DNA of 64,000 nt from Macrolepiota albuminosa (GCA_027475525.1 JAMWFC010000132.1:1259629-1323628), one strand, 5' to 3'; shown: positions 19,752 through 32,514, counted from the stretch's first letter. The notes: generated by a model not told the origin, from the sequence alone. A program made the numbers and translations.

Positions 19752-20669
19752 TGATAGGACCCTATACAGGATCAGCGCATCAACGGCAGGCGACGGCAAT
19801 GCGGCACCGACTCGGGATACCTTAGCACGCGCTAATTATCCAATTTTGGCAATATTTGACGGCCGGGTACGGCAAGAAGCAGATCCAATCAGTGATAGCG
19901 CCAACGGCAGCAAGAATGACAACTGACAGATGGCATCAGTCACTGATGACAGCGCTTAGGAAGAAGCCTGATGATCTATCAAAAACTGACAGACAGCTTG
20001 GCGTTTGACCTTGGCATCTGACATTGCTTAGCGCCTCAATTTGGCACCTGACATCGCTAAGCACTTTGGACAGACAGAAGGGTGATGGATTGATGGTTTA
20101 GCACCGCAATCTGCCGCCTGGCATCGCTAAGGGTCTTGAATGGATGGTAGGGATCTGAAACCGTTGGAGCTACTCCTATGAAATTTTCCAGTTTACCGCA
20201 CTTTGGCAATGGTTGGTCATTGGCGACGGTGAACTCATTGTAGTATAAAAGTACTTACCAACTTGTACATACATCATCAAACAAGAGACCAGAGTTTCCT
20301 GCTCCCCTTTCTTCAGTTTCCCTTACGGTCGGCAACGTCAAACTCATTGGCAGTTGCAGACTCTCGCTAGCCTTCGACACACTCGCGCCTTGCAGCTACA
20401 GCAGGCATTTTCGACGCTTAGACCTCACTAAGCTTATTGGGTTCTTGCCGCTTACCTTTGCCATGTTTACTTACCGCTTCTTCCCTAGGCGCTTTACCTT
20501 AGCGCTTGACACTTGCCAACTCCGTTACTGACTTCACTTTATTTTCATAGGCGCGTTCTCTGGGACCTGCCCAGGACTCCTCAAATCACTTATAGCGCGC
20601 CCAACGCAAGCTTTTGGTATGGTAACACTCCAGTTATATTTGTTACTGACCAAACTTTGGGCGTCATCA
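19752..20669 (+). repeat. Probable 3' LTR of the outer element (918 bp)
   Basis: Begins TGATAGGACCC and ends GGGCGTCATCA (TGAT...ATCA inverted ends), preceded by a polypurine tract. A diverged copy lies at 24674-26573. The two share the start, an internal block (GCAGATCCAATCA), a TATA block followed by ACTTACC (20244-20260 and 26130-26142), the TGCCCAGGACTCC block and the end. TATAAAA at 20244-20250 is a plausible LTR promoter. Confidence 0.65.
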
Positions 20670-22984
20670 GCAATCACAGGTGCAAAAATAAAGCCTCATG
20701 TATTTGGTAGAAGATGTAACTTTGTTATTGTTGGTTTTCTGATTTAATCAGTTAAATTCTGACAAATGGCTTGATACCAACTGCTGTGGACTAAATTAAA
20801 TAAATAAAGAAAATAAAAAATAAAAAATCAGAAAAGGAAAGAGGTTGTCTTTGCTGTACATTACAACATTGCCAAATGGTACTCAGAAATTCACTCTCCA
20901 TCTGACCATCCTACCTGACAATTCTTCAAATGTTTCAATGTATTGCGATGTTAGGCTTCTACTCGGACTAAGCGCATCAAGGGACATTATAGGCCAACCA
21001 ACACTTGACACACTGGAGACTCTAGTGACCAGTTTGGGTACAGAGCAGCCCTAGCTCTGTTGCTCTATTACAGGACTTATTCATTTACTCTAATCACCAG
21101 TTACCAGGCCTTCAGCACACTCCATTCACCTATGCCAAGGACAAAGGAGGCTCAGAATGTATAGCGCTAACACGATAGCGGGAGGGGACTCTAACTAAAC
21201 CCCAATCACTTCCAGAAGGAGTCAGCAGTAGGCGCTGCCATTTGGCAACGCACTTCAATCAGAAGTCTAAAGAGATCAATAACAACGGCACAGGATATAC
21301 TTAAACCTGACATCTAGACCTGTTAGGAACTAGTACAATGAGTAGCGCTGACATTAGCGCTCACAGCGTCTGTCGAGGATTTTCCAACCATACCCCGGAA
21401 CAGCCTGGCCAATTGGGGTTATAGAAAAAGTGAGCAGACCTGTATAATTCTAAGTCAATTTAGAGTTGCCGTTAGTCACCATCACCCATGTGCAAACGGT
21501 CGCCATTGACAGGTCACTGTTAGAGGAAACCATGAGGAGAGGCGCTAGAAGGTAGCGCCGCGGATGGACTTATCTTAAAAACACAGTAGCGCATAATATA
21601 TAAGATAGCTACTTCACATGTAGATGACAATGAATCGTACCCTCTTGAGCACCCAGTTACACTTAGCATTCAAATTGCACTAGCTTTAGCTGACTTCGTC
21701 ACTAAGTCAGGCGCTAGCCTTATTTATCTCATCTTCGTCATTTATGGTGCCATCTATGGGCACATTATGCTGTGCTACTCGTCTTTTCTTCTATATCTTT
21801 GCTTAAACTACGACACTTACCATCTGCTAGGTAGCACCCAAGGCGCTATAATCTAGCACATTGTTCTATCATCTCTGCTTGAGCATATCAGGACCCTGTT
21901 GGGACTCCTCACAACTATGAACGCCAAGCGCTGGAGATGGTATTGTACTGCGTATACATCTAGCACATCCAACCACAGTTGGCGTCATCAGCAACTATGA
22001 CAGTTAACTTCACCACAGTCTCAGCAAGGATTCTTGCAGTTGACCACCTTCTGACTTTCATTACAAGTAGGTTCTCCACACTTTCAACATGTCCTTTTTT
22101 CTATTTTTTTAACACTGAATATTTGGTCATTGATGCATATGCCCTGTTGCATGAGAGCTCAAATAATGTTTCAGTTGGGCTAAAGATGATGAGATTGGAG
22201 GGTGTTGAGATAGTTTCTCAGATAGGTAGTGATGTCACTAGATTTGCATTATTGGATAGTGGTGGTAAGTCTAACTCAAAGAAGCCTTGACTTGTACTAT
22301 GTAATATATGATTTTTTTCTGGGACTTTAGGTGTATTAATAGAATGCTGTAGCTCTTGAAGCAATCTCCTAATTAGCAATCGTACATTTGCAGTCATAGT
22401 TTTTGTTTGCTTGACATTTGTAGTCTTTTTCCATGCTCCATTGTAGTATGATTTGAGCTGTTCTGGTAGCTATATATGATTTAATATTATTATGTTAATA
22501 CAATTATTGAACTTCACTTACTTTGTATAAAATCTTGTTGTTAATATCAGCTTTATTGTTCCATATTTGCACATCAACATTCCAATTTGGACCAGTCAGT
22601 GGATCATTGAACTCCATATTTTCTGTCATCAACATTCAAAACAGTGCTCTTTTATTGCTGTTATGTATGGGCAGGATAGGCTTTTGAGTACCCTGCATTT
22701 CAGCAAAAAAATAAAGGGGCTGTTTTGAATGCAAAGCTGGCACATATGCTGCCATTGCTGACTTGCTCCAAAGTTTTTCAGAAATCAGTAAAACACCTAT
22801 AACTTCATCTGTCTTCTAATATAAGTTCCCATTGATCCAGCCAGACAAAAGAGAAGGCTTGATAAGTGTATCTTGCACTAAACATATTATTCTTTAAAGC
22901 TCATTTGTCAACCAGATGATATAGTGCTAGCCTGTACTATTGTAGGTACCAACCTTGGTTTTCATAAGTTATCAAACACTTCAA
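20670..22984. other. Decayed AT-rich sequence with LTR fragments
   Basis: No intact gene seen. GGCGTCATCA at 21981-21990 repeats the LTR end motif, and 21150-21930 carries many AGCGCT words, so part of this is a decayed copy of the same LTR family. From about 22300 the sequence becomes strongly AT-rich. Confidence 0.5.
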
Positions 22985-23654
22985 AGAATAGACTTGAGAC
23001 TTACAAGCAAATTATGACAGATGATAAAGTTGTTGAGACAATTTTGAGTATGCTCAATAGAGGCCTCAGATGATGGCATGCAAGAATGGAGATGTGTATA
23101 AATGCCACCTTTAGTCATGTTTGTTCCTTGGATACAACGATATAGTGATAACCTAGTTTTTGAATCAACACCAACTTTATAGAATAGTGCAATACCTGGT
23201 GGATCAAATAAAAAACCCTTTTGAATAAGGTCTAATATATTTTTAGCAGTTGCCCATGCTGTTGCATTGAATAGTGGAGATCCAGTCTTTGCATCTTTTA
23301 ATGGTTTGTAGTTCTGGAAAACTTGTGAAACAAGTAGATAAAGCTCTTCAGGAGATGGGATAATACACTTGCATCACTTCCATAGCCAGCATAAACATGT
23401 AAAAAGGAGGTCATTCCATGAAAATGGTGGATCCTGTATAAGACTCCAGATAATGATGCATGATTTATCATTGCTGTCAGGGATAAATATTGCATTGCAA
23501 AGCACAATTAAAAACTCCTGAAATAATTCATGTCCAGCAGATATATAAAACATGTTAAAGACATAGAAAGGATCCTTTAAAACTCTGCTTCAAATATGAG
23601 TTGTCTACTCTGACGTGGTAGTATGTAGCAATTCTCATAGAACTTAATCTTCTA

Positions 23655-23808
23655 ATTTACGACTGGTGGGATCCTCAGTATAGTTATTAGAAGCACTAAG
23701 AGTCAGAGGCATGTCAAATCTAGCCTTCTTTATTTACGACTGGTGGGATCCTCAGTATAGTTATTAGAAGCACTAAGAGTCAGAGGCATGTCAAATCTAG
23801 CCTTCTTT
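23655..23808. repeat. 77-bp exact tandem duplication (probable assembly error)
   Basis: Positions 23655-23731 and 23732-23808 are identical, inside the decayed transposase gene, unrelated in sequence to the other duplications. Confidence 0.9.
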
Positions 23809-24673
23809 AAAAGATAACCAATACTAATGCTGGTCTCATTGAGCGGATAAAAGTTTGATGACAGATAATTTGTGCTTGGCAGTTCCTCCAAAGCTAAGCT
23901 AGGCTCGATATGTTTATCCATGAATGTGTCGATATCTGAAGCTGGAGGATTAGTGGTATTGGTTGTTTCCAGTAGCAAAAAATAATTGAAAGTGGGCTGA
24001 ACTATAAGTTGAATAAGTTTCTGAACTGAGTCAGTCCTTCAGAGATGACTATGAAGACATACAAGATGAAAAGGTGGTGTTTCATATTTTTCAAGTGTTT
24101 TTTGTGTTATATTATGTCCACCATATGTTACAATTACATTAGGAATAAGAACTTTTTGGACCTCGATCAAGCAGTGTGATGGTGTTAGTGCAATTCCATC
24201 GTGTTAGTGCAATTCCATCATAGCTCACATCTTCAACATGAAGTGATATTATTCTATATGCAATTATATGGCTTTGATCACCACTCTGTAAAATTACAGA
24301 AGTACCTGGAAGAGGTTTGTTGGGAAGAAGGCTAGGAACAGCAATTTTTTGCAGAGAATTGTAGATTTGAAGTGATGCAAAAGCATTAAATGCAGCATAT
24401 TAAACTTGTTCTGAAATTAGACCTTCATTTTTCCAGGCAGAGCTGAGGTGCTGCACTATATTTTTGTTAAGCCGCCGATAAAGGACTATAGCACAGATAT
24501 CCATCAAACTGCATCATGCTGTTGAAATGACCTGTCTGTCCTTTGCAAATGGTGCAAGATCTAAAGCACCTTGAAATGGAATAGATGATTGACAAGCTTG
24601 TTCAAGATACTTGAGATCAGCTACCACACTGCACCTAACTTTAATAATGTAAGGATTTGCTAGAACCTGCTGC

Positions 24674-26573
24674 TGATAGGACCCCACACAGGCTAGGCAC
24701 ATCAATGGCAGGCTCGGCATCAGTTCCAGACACCTTGCCACTGATGACGCCCAAATCGAGCTGGAGTGCTGCGTGGACTATTACTAGTACAGCTACTTAG
24801 CTGATATAGCTTTGGGCGTGCTCAGTGTGTGTGAGAGTCCCAGAGAGATCCCAGAGAACACATAGTAGGCAAAAGGTTGGTGGCAAGAAAAGTAGGTGAT
24901 TGGAGGTACTTGCATAAGGCTCCAAAACGTGGCTACAGGATGCTAAAAGTCACTAAGGGGGAGCACTAAGAGCATGGGAAAGTTGCTAGAGAAGGTGCTA
25001 AGAGGTGTGGAAAAGGGTCGCTAAAAGACGCTAAGTGTTAGCACCTAGAATAAGATAATAAAAAGACAAGATTGCTTAGCGGATCTAAGCACAAAAGCCA
25101 AGCCATAGTTGCAAGGCACTAGAGAGAGAGAGATAGAAAACTAAAGCAGAGTCCTCTTGCTTGACATGGTCAACAAGAGGTAGTCTGTTGCATATGGAGA
25201 CCAAAATGTTGGGATATGATCCCTACTGCCAAATTGATCCGTTGTACTACTAACAAAAAGTAAGTATTTATAGTAAAGAAAGTTAGCTGACTCTAAGAGG
25301 TTAAGCACTGCTAGAGGGTGGTGAACTGATGAAAATGTAAGTAAAGGTGGTAAATTGAATTGTATAGTAAAAAAGTCCATAATGATGCTATCACAGAAAT
25401 ACTTCATCATTCTATCCTGTGAGCGCTGCCACTGGGTAAGAGCATTATGCCAGTTTGACTGATGCCAAGTGTCTGTGTAAATGTATAGCCTTGGAGTGCA
25501 AGTGGCAAGGTGTGGCGAGGTGTCAACAGAATAAATAGTGCTATAAAAAGTGGTCCGAGAGTAATTGGAGTCTGTAGCTGCAAGTTATAAGCGTAAAAAT
25601 ATGGGAAAAATAGCGCTGGAAGCGCTAGAGTGTGGCGCTTCTGGTGGTACTAGTGGGCCAATGTGAGGTGTGGGTATTAGTGCTATCTGTAGCCAGCCAC
25701 AATGCAGGCTCATCACTGTGCGCATTTTGAACTTAGTGCATACAATTTATCCATTTTAGGCCTTACCCAACAGCTACACATGGCAAGCAACAGATCCAAT
25801 CAATTTATAGCACTGGTGGCAGCTGGAATGACAGCTGACATCATGCTGCTGGCAAGCATTGACAATTAGCATCAATCAATCAGCACATGGCACGGCTAGC
25901 TGATGACAGCATTTATGAATTAGGAATAATGTTATTTACTCATGATGGATGGCCTGACGTTTACTCTGGCACCTGATGCCTCTTGGCACCTCTCTCTTAG
26001 ACAGACAGACAGCCTGCTTGCTTTATTTCTCAACATTTAGTTTAATGCAGGATGTTTAATTATATTACTTACAATTTACCGTCCTTTGGTGACCCTTAGC
26101 TTCTTAGCGGTGGGGAACTTGTTTTTCACTATAAATACTTACCGTTGCCACTAGTTACCACAAAACAGAGTAACTCAGTTCACACCTCTTAGTTCACTCT
26201 ACAGTTCAGATTTCTTTTGAACTGACTAAGTTCATAGTCGCCAATTGTTTGAACCCTCTTAGCTTGCTTGCCGCAGTTACACTTATAGAATCTACGCAGC
26301 TTGCACCTATGGCAGGCATCACAAAGCTTAAACATTGCTAAGCCTCTAGTTTCCTTCCCGTGTGCACTTTGTCATTGGCACACTTTTCTTACTGCACATC
26401 TTTACCAACTATCATTGCCGACCTTTACCAAATCTTGCCGTATAACTCATTTACTGACTTGTTTTCTGGAAACTGCCCAGGACTCCCTCAATCTTAGCAT
26501 GCCCAACGCATCATTTATACAGGTCAGTAGCTGTAAACTGTATCTGCTACTGATCAACTATTGGGCATCATCA
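24674..26573 (+). repeat. Second copy of the outer-element LTR, with about 1 kb of extra sequence
   Basis: Starts TGATAGGACCCCACACAGG and ends GGGCATCATCA, matching the ends of 19752-20669. It interrupts the exonuclease part of the transposase gene. It is about 980 bp longer than the other copy because 24742-25740 does not align; that inner stretch begins with TGATGACGCCC, the reverse complement of the LTR end, so a second inverted fragment may be nested there. No clear target duplication was found. Confidence 0.55.
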
Positions 26574-28000
26574 CCACAAAGAGAGGGGAAGATGTTTTCT
26601 GGCAAGCATTGATTCAATCTGTTGATGATAGTTTTCAGTTCATGAAGCGAAGAAATCTGACAAGAATTATTACTTACCTGCAGTATGAATATATTTGAAT
26701 CAAATGCAATTTGAAGTATTGCAGTTTGTTCATGACCAGTTATATATCCATGCTCTGAGGTTTTGATGTTCTATTTAGCATTTAATCCAACTATGATTGG
26801 ATTTGTAGTGTCATTGTTGAGTAGTAAGTCCAGAATAACATGCATTGCATCTTCAATAGCTAGTTCAGACTGCTTCACTGACACCTTGATATGACTCAGA
26901 AGAATAAGAGGTTCAAGCTTAGCATATTTTTTGATAGGCACAACACCATGGCAAAGAGATGGAAAGCATTTTTCAAGGAATTCCTTGTCTGCCATACTAT
27001 CCATACAGAAAATAGTGGGTTGAATGTGGCCATATAATTCAAGAAACTTCTTCATTTGCATAAGTGTGAGCTCATATTGAGAGTGAGACTTGGTTTGCAC
27101 TAGATCACAGATACAAATCTTGCCCTTTTCATTGGTCACAGTCAAAAGAGCAATGAATACTAGAACACCATTAACTTTAGCAATATGCTTGAGAAGCTAA
27201 GTAGCAATATATATCAAAATAAGTTCAAGTTTTGAAATGTAGAACCCATCTTAAAACTATGATCAAGAGCACAAATTTCACCTGTCAACATAGCTGTGTG
27301 TTGATTCAAATCTATCTGATGCTCCGCAATTAAGGCATCATACATATCTTGCAGCCATTGTGCACTTGGAACAAAACCATGAGCACCATTGAGAGACTGA
27401 TCATGAAAGGGGAGAAATAATTTGTGTTGTCCATAGTTGAATGGTTTAAGACCTCTCTCTGCAATCATATAAAGATATGATAGATGTAGATTATCATAGT
27501 TTTGAAGGCTTTGAATTAGCAGAGTGTTTAAAAATTGCTTTGTGCCCATTTCATGCTGAAAGCATAATCGCATGAAGCTTAAAGCAGACTTTGAAATCCC
27601 ACTTTGTCAGCTAAGTTTAGCAGAAAATTCAGCAGCAAGAGCATGAGGTAATATGGCTAAGATGCAAGGATCCCAGCTTTGAAATGTCATTGACTGTGGT
27701 CTGACACACTTGGGCAGCAGTAACGGTATCCCAGAATTCAAAATGTCCTGTCAAGATCCACAACTCAGCAGGGTCAGTCAATATGACCATAACACCATAA
27801 ACAGGCACTACAATTTGGATTTGGACATCTGATCCCCCCTGTTACTAGGCATTCAGGATTCCAATAAGAATTCTGAGCTAAGCTTGTCATCCGAATTGAG
27901 CATACTAGCTACAAGAGAATGTGATTAAAATGCACATGTTCAGACGTGCATGGGGGCCACATGCATTGTGATGCTATCATTAGATCCACGTGGAAATTTC

Positions 28001-29002
28001 AAACTCAGTATTGCAACTGGTATTGTACACAGCAGTGAGGATCCGGCCTGACAAACTGACTGTGGCTATAGCATGATCACATCACTTTGATGTTTCTGAT
28101 TATTTGTAGCCACCACATACTATGCCAAACTGGGCATGAAATTTAGTCATATTTCATGCTTAATTTGGCATGCTTTTCCTAGTTTTCTCTTCCTGCAATA
28201 ATACAAGTGCTATTTCAGACTTTAAATTTGGGAATATCCCTCACTGTGGTTCATGGTGCCAAGCCATTCAGGCATGCTCTCAGCAGCCATCAAAGCAACC
28301 ATCAAATATTACAAATATTGTTTGGCAATGCCTGAAAATAATGTTAACCATTGATCCCACTTCCTTGCTCATTGTGTCTGACAATGAGTTCACTCCTCTC
28401 TTTGAAATTCAATGAAAATTCTTGGAAAAATCCCATAAAATAGTTACACCTGTATAGACCATGTTTAGTGAATATAATAATAAGAAAATTGTTTAGTGAT
28501 GCCCAGAAATAATGCCAACCATTGATCTTGCTCATCATGTCTGACAATAAGCTTACTTATCTTCAAAATTCATTGGAAATTGTCTGAAAAAGGCAGATTC
28601 CATGCTTAAGGCATTCGGAGTCTATAAAGCTTGCAGGACGTATTTGGGCGGCAGTCAGAAAGAAGGCTTTCCAAGGTAAACACTCATTGGGGTCACATAG
28701 TCTGCACTATGATATTCCTCCTCTTGTTCGACATCTTTTCCATTTATAGTCTTTTCCTATATTGCTTCCCAGCGAGGTTTTTTACCTGAATTACGTTGTG
28801 TAATGTAGCTGTGAATTTAATTTCTATTTTCTATCTTCTATTTTCTCGCCGCACCAGCCTTTGACACTACCTCACTTCTTTTTTTATTTTCATAACTCTG
28901 TCGAATAATCATTGACGGGGAAGCAGTTTATATTTAGTGCAAAGACAGGGTATCAATAAAGTATGACATAGCGAATCGATAGATAGTAGAGATTAATTGC
29001 AT
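28001..29002. other. AT-rich intergenic stretch
   Basis: No gene seen. It contains a weakly repeated pair around 28310-28440 and 28490-28600 (GGCAATGCC/GATGCC...AACCATTGATC...TCTGACAAT), suggesting a short decayed tandem repeat. It lies downstream of the gene ending at 29003. Confidence 0.4.
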
Positions 29003-32000
29003 TCATGTATCTGCGGATCGGACGCCTTTTCTCTTTGTTCGTTTTACTGGTGTCACTGTCCTGTTTGTTGAAGGTCCTGAAGGAGCCTCTACATCTGATA
29101 TTTTTCTTGTTGCAGAGGCGCTCGACGAGTCTCCATGTTCAAGGACACCTTTATCTGGCGAAGCCTCAGTTGAAGTTTCCAACGTTTTCCGTTTCGTGTT
29201 ATGTTTCTTTGATGGTAGCGGCTTGACTCGAGAAAAGGCGTCCTCAGGATATTGAGAGCTCCTTTTACCATGCATACTCAGGACCAATGTTTGAATAAGA
29301 TCTTGAGGGGGAATAGCCTCTGTAACGGTTTTGAAAGTCGTAGTATTGAGTACGGCCACAGGTGACCCCTCCGACTTCCTGCGATGTAAAGTAGGTCCTG
29401 AGGGAAAGGTCGCCACTACACGCAGCAGCGAGAGATGACCGACAGGAGCAAGGCTGTTTGGGAGGGCCCTCAAAGCATCCAAAAGGTCATCGGATAGGCG
29501 GGTTTCACGTTCGCCTATCTGATCATTTCGCGTTAAATACTTTCAACAGTAATATCAGAAGGTGGCATACCTCACTCCGAGTGAATAAGTTTTCTACAGT
29601 GAGATAATCATATTCTGACCAAAGCTCATCTGAGCTGAGTGTTTTGGCGCTCCAAGGAGGTATCTAATTATGATGATACTTTGAGAAAACAAGGAAAGAT
29701 GAAGTTATGGAGAGAACATACTCCATCTTTAAATTTACGTTCGTTATCCGGGTACACATAGTCTGGTGAGGCTACTGAATTGCGCCCTGAGGTTCGAAGC
29801 ATGACCCACATATATCCTTCGCAGCGTTTCAGCACGAAGATCAAGTCTGCCTCGCATTCAGGAGGACAAAGACAGAAGACCCCTGGTCGTTCGTGTCGCA
29901 GCCAAGCGAGTACATCCTCAGCAGAACATGCCGAATAACCAAGAGGGGGAGCATCAGAAAGGAGGGCGGTCTCTGTGATCATCATCTCTTTGGTAACACC
30001 GTGTTCGTCTTTCTTCAGTTTAACCAGCTGTGTGGGAGACTTTCTAGTCGTAGCTAACCACGAAAGAGGCGTAAGGACTTCAAAAATATCAGAAAAGGAA
30101 TGATTGTCTACGCTCTTGAGTGCATGGGCCAAGTACAGGGCGATATAACTTGCAGGTGTATAAGCATCACCGTTAGCCCAGTGGCCGCAAACATAGAAGC
30201 AGAAATCGTTGAACGAAGTCAGCGATCGCGGTCTTTCTTTGTAAGGAGACCTGTCCGAAAGCCATATGGCAGCAGCAATGAGAGGCCCTGGTTGGTCCAG
30301 TGATATCTGGCTCATATCCCTGTCTTTGAATTCACCAATTCCAGAACTGACGAGATCCACTCTACCAATCCCAAAGCATGGTGGATGCTTTCCGGTTATG
30401 ATGTAGTGCATGATGACTTCATGGGTCGTTGACCGAACATGAGGGCGACCTGATCAACCAGAAAAATGTGGAGACAATTGAGCGACCCGTACAAGGATTA
30501 ATGACCAATTTTCTTACCTTGCACAACCCCTCCGATGTTAGCGAAGGGTAGATCAACTGTGCTTGGGCCTTCTTCGATGACATGGTCTCTTGCGTCGAGC
30601 ACGATATATCCAAAGAGTTGTTTAATGTAGTGATTGAGGACACCGTGAGGATGTGCTACCCCATCCATGAGCAGCGTGGCTACGAGACTCGCAGTTAGCC
30701 GGTATCTGTAAGATTGACATGAGAACTTGTCACGATGGGTGGAAGGTGCTTGCCTCGGTCTACACCAATCCCATATCCGACTGAATAAAGCGTCCGCTTT
30801 TGGCGACTGTGTGAGAGAAGGAGGAAGGAAAGAGAGAAGATATCTCTTTTGTGTCTCTGAGTCATTAAATGTCCCTGTGTCTGAAGTCCACCTCCATGAA
30901 GACCATTCAGGTGATGTTTGAGGAAAGTCGCTCTTGGGAATATTCGTCCCAGCCACGACAAACGTAATGTCAAGCGAAACAAGACGGTCTCTCCAGGTAC
31001 GAATTATTTCCTTAAGAGCGGGATAGCGCTCTCGATCGTCGGGCTGTGAAAACCAGATCTCTCGAATGCCCACATTTGCCTCATCAATGACAACAAAAAA
31101 CCCATCCGTTTTTGCCGATTCAGGCATTAGACATTGAATGTCCTTCATAATTCTTGTTACTTGATCATCTATAAACTCCTGTGATTCCATATCGATTGAG
31201 ATCAAGATATCTTCAAAAGGGTCCGAATAGTCTATAATATGGCATGCCAGTTGTGCAAGAAGCCAACGACGTTTTTGTACTTCCCCGATCTCCCCATCAG
31301 CACTGCAAATCTTCAAAAAGTCTCTGAAAATCATAAGATGGGTCAAGAGGACGGCTGAGAATCGGCGAGCGACAATCTCCCTATTTTTTGCCAAGATGGG
31401 TTCAAATGCCAGGGAAGACTTATAGGGAAGATGTCGCACAAGGTCTTCTTCATTATCAATGCGTCGATCGAGGGTCGTATCAAGTGCATGGGCTTCTCCT
31501 TCATCTGCATGACATGTCACATAAAATCCCCAGTGCTGGCAAAGACCTTCATAGAGTGAACGAGTCTTTCCAGTCGCCGATGCATTCACTAGAAAGCTGT
31601 AATACGATTTGAGCGTCACAGCACTTTGGGATTCTGGAGTACATACGTATTCTGACCCTTGCAGAATAGCCGTTGGACGCGTTCCTGAAGAATAGGATAT
31701 TTCTGGAAAGTTCCCAGCTCGTGAAAAAGCATTGACGGTAGTCTACGTTTTCCTGACAGAGAATGCAGATCTACGTTCCTGATATCGAACGTGGCGTCTG
31801 CATGTTCCTTGTCCAACGTCCATAGGACGGGTTTGGCCTTGCCATGAATAAGGTCCTTTAAATTGGAGGCTATTCTTCCAAGGATCAAAGGTACCATGTC
31901 AGGACGGGTAAATAATGATACTTCCTTCGGGCGAGAGAGGTCTATCGAATATTCTACATTATCATGATAATCCAAAGGATATAGATAGACGTACTGACAC

Positions 32001-32214
32001 AAGTCTCCCAAAGCTTTTGAAAATCTCCTGAAATTTTCGCCTCCTCGATTAAACGGAAAAGTCTTGAATATCTGAATAACAAGCTGGCGAAGGACTCTGG
32101 AGAGCCAAGTTCAACTTCATTGTCTTTAACGGAATCTGGACACAGCCGCGAGAGGTATCGTGCAGCACTGTCGCAGTCATTTAGGGTTGTGGAAGAGTCT
32201 AGGGCGCGACTCAT
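29003..32214 (-). CDS. P-loop NTPase with degenerate nuclease-like C-terminus (Crinkler/RHS-like layout), left paralogue
   Basis: Six exons (32214-31995, 31953-31647, 31596-30518, 30449-29722, 29663-29571, 29518-29003) sum to 981 codons; donors are GTACGT, GTATGT, GTAAGA, GTATGT and GTATGC. Walker A is NASATGKTR near residue 180, followed by the family-typical LYEGLCQHWGFYVTC. Walker B is VVIDEANVG near 342. The C-terminal part corresponds to the restriction-endonuclease-like end of the right paralogue, but where that has ALQVK this protein reads MLRTSG. The catalytic Gln and Lys are therefore missing and the nuclease is probably inactive. A Lys/Ser-rich tail of about 90 residues (VKRTKRKGVRSA) could be a nuclear signal. 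Divergent to the gene at 42287. The NTPase-nuclease class is an inference from motifs and general knowledge. Confidence 0.65.
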
Positions 32215-32514
32215 CTGCAGACACTGAGCTGGGTCAAGAAAGAAAGGCCAATCCAGTCATCGTTGCAATAGTGTGGCTGACTCTGTGACATAATCACTCT
32301 GGATTTGTCAGCGCGTAATGACGCGAGGGTCACGGTGCTATGTAGTGAATCTTTTCCGTATTTCTACGAAGTACCAAAGGCGCTGCGTATTAGTATGGGC
32401 AAGCTCTTTGCAATCTTAGGCCTAACGCCTGATCTATCCCGCAAGGCTTACTTAGTGTGACCGTGCTCTGCCATATCAGGCGGACTAAATTGTTCCAAAG
32501 ATTGATCAAGGTTG
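32215..32514. promoter_or_regulatory. Left part of a shared divergent promoter region
   Basis: Non-coding sequence between the left paralogue and element 2. Together with 42109-42286 it was one 478-bp intergenic region (plus one TCATG copy) before the retrotransposon inserted. No obvious TATA box for the left gene was identified. Confidence 0.45.

Larger units (their letters stand above)
22985..28000 (-). pseudogene. Decayed transposase-like gene (DDE/RNase H-fold part plus 3'-5' exonuclease part)
   Basis: Recognisable blocks run right to left: WILTGHFEFWDTVTAAQVCQ (about 27740), SKSALSFMRLCFQHEMGTKQ and GFVPSAQWLQDMYDALI (27580-27340), EICALDHSFK with a probable catalytic Asp (27250), an intron, then LLTVTNEKGKICICDLV and FCMDSMADKEFLEKCF (second Asp region). 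An exonuclease-like block follows (IIVGLNAK, then TAILQIAFDSNIFILQ). After an LTR insertion it resumes with VVADLKYLEQACQ and GALDLAPFAKDR (24640-24540), ending near 23300-23000 with LFNATAWATAKNILDLIQKG and LYRCIQGTNMTKGGIY. Many stops and frame losses make it non-functional. The family is recognised from general knowledge of agaric transposases; the exact superfamily is not established here. Confidence 0.6.

Noticed and set aside
21979..22290. 103-codon plus-strand ORF after an LTR-like end
   Set aside because: No recognisable domain, decayed surroundings and no splice partner; treated as chance.
24182..24219. 19-bp tandem duplication GTGTTAGTGCAATTCCATC
   Set aside because: Short, different in length from the 77-bp series and located in decayed DNA; ordinary slippage is enough.
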